64,000 bases of DNA, taken from NCBI GenBank assembly GCA_910578545.1, contig CAJTPT010000003.1, positions 225,743 to 289,742 of the forward strand, in the 5' to 3' direction. Of the stretch, positions 61,901-64,000 are shown piece by piece (position 1 is the stretch's first letter; every line of letters starts with the position of its first letter). Below the pieces are notes generated by a model, which was not told where the DNA came from, searched no databases, and saw only the letters and a program-made list of their open reading frames with translations. Made by a program: the position numbers and the translations under genes. Source of the DNA: an uncultured Christensenella sp. Its GTDB lineage: Bacteria > Bacillota > Clostridia > Christensenellales > Pumilibacteraceae.

Positions 61901-63169
61901 ATGACAGTCAAAAAATACAACAACGGATTTACCGTTATTGTCGATACAAACAACACGATACGCTCGGTCACCGCAGGTATTATGGTGGGAACGGGTAGCT
62001 CGTTTGAAACACCCACAGATAACGGCATATCGCATTTTATCGAGCATATGCAGTTTAAGGGCACCAATACTAGGACTTCCGCGCAAATAGTCGGCGCGTT
62101 CGACCGCGCGGGCGCGGCGTACAACGCGTTTACGGGCAAGGAATACACCTGCTTTTACTTTAAGTCGATTGACGAAAAGGTAGAGCATTGCTTCGACTTG
62201 CTGTCCGACTTGTTCTTACACGCGGAATATGCCGAGGATGAGCTCGACCGCGAGCGCAAGGTGATAATAGAAGAAATCAATATGAGCAAGGACGAGCCCG
62301 ACGGCGTGTGCTACGACGTGCTGTACAAGACGGCGTTTTCGGGCTCGCTCGGTATGGAAATCTTAGGCCCCAAAAGCAACGTCGAGCGGTTCACAAAAAA
62401 GGATATTTTGGCGTACAAGGCGGAAAACTATCTGCCGAGCAATACCGTAGTCGCGTTTGTCGGTAATATAACCGAAGCCGACGCCGTTGCGCTTGTGGAA
62501 AAATACATGCGCGATTTGGTTAACGCGCCGTATAAAGCGCCGAGGATTTTACAGCCGCAAAAGTTTAACGCCGCCTACGGCGAATATATCCACGACTACG
62601 AGCAGTCCGAAATTTCGGTAGCTTTTCCCGCGCTCACGTTTGCCGACGAGCGCTCGTCTACGCTTTCCGCGCTCGATTGCATTTTAGGCAGTGGCATGAG
62701 CTCGCGGCTCTTTCAGCGCCTGCGCGAAAAAATGGGGCTTGTGTACAGCGTATATTCTGCGCCATGGTTTGGCAGAACCAACGGCATGTTCGCCGTCAAC
62801 GCCAACGTTAACGTCGTCAACGTGGAAAAATCGGTTAGCGCGATAAAAGCCGAAATAGATTCCATACTCAAGAACGGCGTCACCGAAGAGGAAACCGAAA
62901 AGGCAAAAATGCAGTTAAAGGTCACGTCGCTATTCAGCAAGGAAACGCCCATGAATTACATGCTCGCGCTGCTTAGGTGGCGAGTCATGGCAAACTTGCA
63001 GTACGATATAGACGAGCTTATCGCGCGTATCGAGAGCATAACGTCCAAGGATATAAATGCGCTCGCTCACGAAGTGCTGTCCGGGCAGCCCGCGTTTGCC
63101 TATGCAGGTAAAGCGCCCGCATGCCGGATCGACGAAGTGTACAATAATTCCGAATTAACAAAGAGGTAA
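61901..63169 (+). CDS. M16-family (pitrilysin-like) processing peptidase, MlpA-like
   Basis: The 422-residue product has the inverted zinc motif HFIEHM (His45, Glu48, His49), a distal Glu in EEINMSKDEP, and the C-terminal R-rich Y motif RLFQRLREKMGLVYSVYS. These are marks of one-domain-pair M16 peptidases. It lies in the mlpA position after ylxY. The last residues (NNSELTKR) are encoded by an AATTCGGAATT-type repeat. AAAGGAG before ATG 61901 and the next gene two bases after the stop point to an operon. Confidence 0.9.
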   Translation: MTVKKYNNGFTVIVDTNNTIRSVTAGIMVGTGSSFETPTDNGISHFIEHMQFKGTNTRTSAQIVGAFDRAGAAYNAFTGKEYTCFYFKSIDEKVEHCFDLLSDLFLHAEYAEDELDRERKVIIEEINMSKDEPDGVCYDVLYKTAFSGSLGMEILGPKSNVERFTKKDILAYKAENYLPSNTVVAFVGNITEADAVALVEKYMRDLVNAPYKAPRILQPQKFNAAYGEYIHDYEQSEISVAFPALTFADERSSTLSALDCILGSGMSSRLFQRLREKMGLVYSVYSAPWFGRTNGMFAVNANVNVVNVEKSVSAIKAEIDSILKNGVTEEETEKAKMQLKVTSLFSKETPMNYMLALLRWRVMANLQYDIDELIARIESITSKDINALAHEVLSGQPAFAYAGKAPACRIDEVYNNSELTKR

Positions 63170-63171
63170 CC

Positions 63172-63546
63172 ATGGAACAACAAACCAAAGAGGACAAGCT
63201 GGACGTTCTGTTCAGAATGCAAAAAGGACTTGACGCTTACATACGCGAAAAGCGACATCTCGACTATACGCGAGGTGAGTGGGTGTGCAAAAAAGCGCTC
63301 GCACTAATGGTCGAGCTGGGCGAGGTGGCGGACGAAGCCAAATACAAGTGGTGGAAAAATCCGACGGAAATCGACGACGCCAAGCTCAAGGAAGAGCTTG
63401 TTGACGTACTGCATTTCTTTTTGGGTATGTGTATCGACAGCGGCATGACAAGCGACGAGCTGTTTAATATCTACCTCGCCAAGAATAAAGAAAACTACGA
63501 CCGCCAAAACGGTTTGTCCACAAAAACAGGATACAAAATCAATTAG
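63172..63546 (+). CDS. Dimeric-type dUTPase (MazG-like, dUTPase_2)
   Basis: The 124-residue all-helical product has ELGEVADEAKYKWWKN (E-x3-D/E metal site), EELVDVLHFFLGMCID and the C-terminal KNKENYDRQ. This pattern matches dimeric dUTPases that hydrolyse dUTP to dUMP and keep uracil out of DNA. It starts two bases after the M16 peptidase gene and has GAGG before the ATG. A terminator hairpin follows. Confidence 0.85.
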   Translation: MEQQTKEDKLDVLFRMQKGLDAYIREKRHLDYTRGEWVCKKALALMVELGEVADEAKYKWWKNPTEIDDAKLKEELVDVLHFFLGMCIDSGMTSDELFNIYLAKNKENYDRQNGLSTKTGYKIN

Positions 63547-63576
63547 GAATTAGGAGTTCGGAATTAAGAATTACAG

Positions 63577-63602
63577 AGCGCGGCTTGCCGCGCTTTTCTT
63601 TA
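63577..63602 (+). terminator. Terminator of the rpsO-pnp-dUTPase block
   Basis: AGCGCGG pairs with CCGCGCT around CTTG, followed by TTTCTTT. Confidence 0.75.
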
Positions 63603-63688
63603 CTGAATAAATTAGCAATTTGTCAGACGCTTAAAATTACAGAACGTATGAAGAAAAGTCTTATACAATAATCGGCATAAAGCGCAGT

Positions 63689-64000
63689 AATCGATAAATA
63701 ACGTTTTTGTTTAAAAGTTTCTTGCCTACTTCTTTTCAATGGAAACGGCACAACAACGTCCAAAAAAGAAGATAGAACGGCGGAGTTATAATCGATAAAT
63801 AACATTTTTGTTTAAAAGTTTCTTGTCTGCTTCTTTTCAATGAAAACGGCACAACAACGTCCAAAAAAGAAGATAGAACGGCGGTGTTATAATCGATAAA
63901 TAACATTTTTGTTTAAAAGTTTCTTGCCTACTTCTTTTCAATGGAAACGGCACAACAACGTCCAAAAAAGAAGATAGAACGGCGGTGTTATAATCGATAA
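63689..64000. repeat. 101-bp tandem repeat array, three full copies plus start of a fourth, running off the window
   Basis: Copies start at 63689, 63790, 63891 and 63992, always at AATCGATAAATAAC; the spacing is exactly 101 bases each time. Copies differ by only a few bases. Each unit has CTTCTTTT paired with AAAAGAAG (a ~48-base stem-loop with inner TGGA/TCCA), and copies 2 to 4 follow TGTTATAAT, an extended -10 box. As 101 is not a multiple of 3, the repeat cannot encode a protein repeat. The 63603-63688 stretch before it holds no gene. Confidence 0.9.

Noticed and set aside
63689..64000. CRISPR array
   Set aside because: The whole 101-base unit is conserved, with no short repeat alternating with unique spacers, and no cas gene is near.

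Overview
The window looks like a chromosomal segment of an anaerobic, low-GC-positive (Firmicutes) bacterium of the Clostridia, probably an uncultured gut lineage. The evidence is a pyruvate:ferredoxin oxidoreductase, a three-gene GerA/GerB/GerC spore-germinant receptor operon, a Spo0A effector-domain-like protein, WhiA, HprK, a DnaE without proofreading domain, the conserved block rpsO-pnp-ylxY-mlpA, near-consensus sigma-A promoters (TTGACA-N17-TATAAT) and lipoproteins and surface proteins carrying Listeria/Bacteroides-type repeats. Species cannot be fixed from this sequence alone.

Layout. 1-5.7 kb: a fructan locus (a partial and a complete multi-module surface protein, then a cytoplasmic GH32 beta-fructosidase). 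5.8-8.2 kb: an AT-rich insert with a 5'-truncated Rhs toxin tip, its likely immunity gene and a HTH regulator, next to tRNA-Val. 8.5-13.3 kb: the tightly packed operon dtd-queH-uvrC/HAD-hprK. 13.5-16.5 kb: an XRE regulator divergent from a zinc-ribbon membrane protein, then a degenerate Fic protein with a lipid kinase. 16.7-19.3 kb: murB-PHP-whiA. 19.3-22.3 kb: a three-gene cassette of unknown function (small protein, PD-(D/E)XK-like protein, two-part metallo-beta-lactamase protein) inserted before dnaE-pfkA. 27.3-45 kb: M4 protease, TM2/XRE pair, fba, M29 aminopeptidase, gap, a MarR-controlled alcohol/aldehyde dehydrogenase fusion, a CotH-like lipoprotein, a sigma factor, and a PadR-DUF1700-DUF4097 operon. 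45-50 kb: nifJ and an ArsR-like regulator. 49.9-57.8 kb: gatCA, the germinant receptor operon, rpsU, a Spo0A-C-like gene and a PTS EIIC-like permease. 57.9-63.5 kb: a large structured nucleic-acid element upstream of rpsO, then rpsO-pnp-ylxY-mlpA-dUTPase. The window ends inside a perfect-period 101-bp tandem repeat.

The genes fit together as a fermentative sugar metabolism: GH32 releases fructose, PfkA, Fba and Gap run glycolysis, HprK senses its flux, PFOR oxidises pyruvate, and the ADH/ALDH fusion handles alcohols and aldehydes. The most unusual items are the ~300-nt multi-branched inverted-repeat element in front of rpsO (57949-58252), the three-gene nuclease-like/MBL cassette (19321-22328), the 101-bp array (63689-64000), the UvrC-HAD read-through fusion, the reverse-order ADH-ALDH fusion, and several start codons placed exactly six bases after a -10 box (probable leaderless mRNAs). 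All function calls are from reading motifs by eye; no searches were run.
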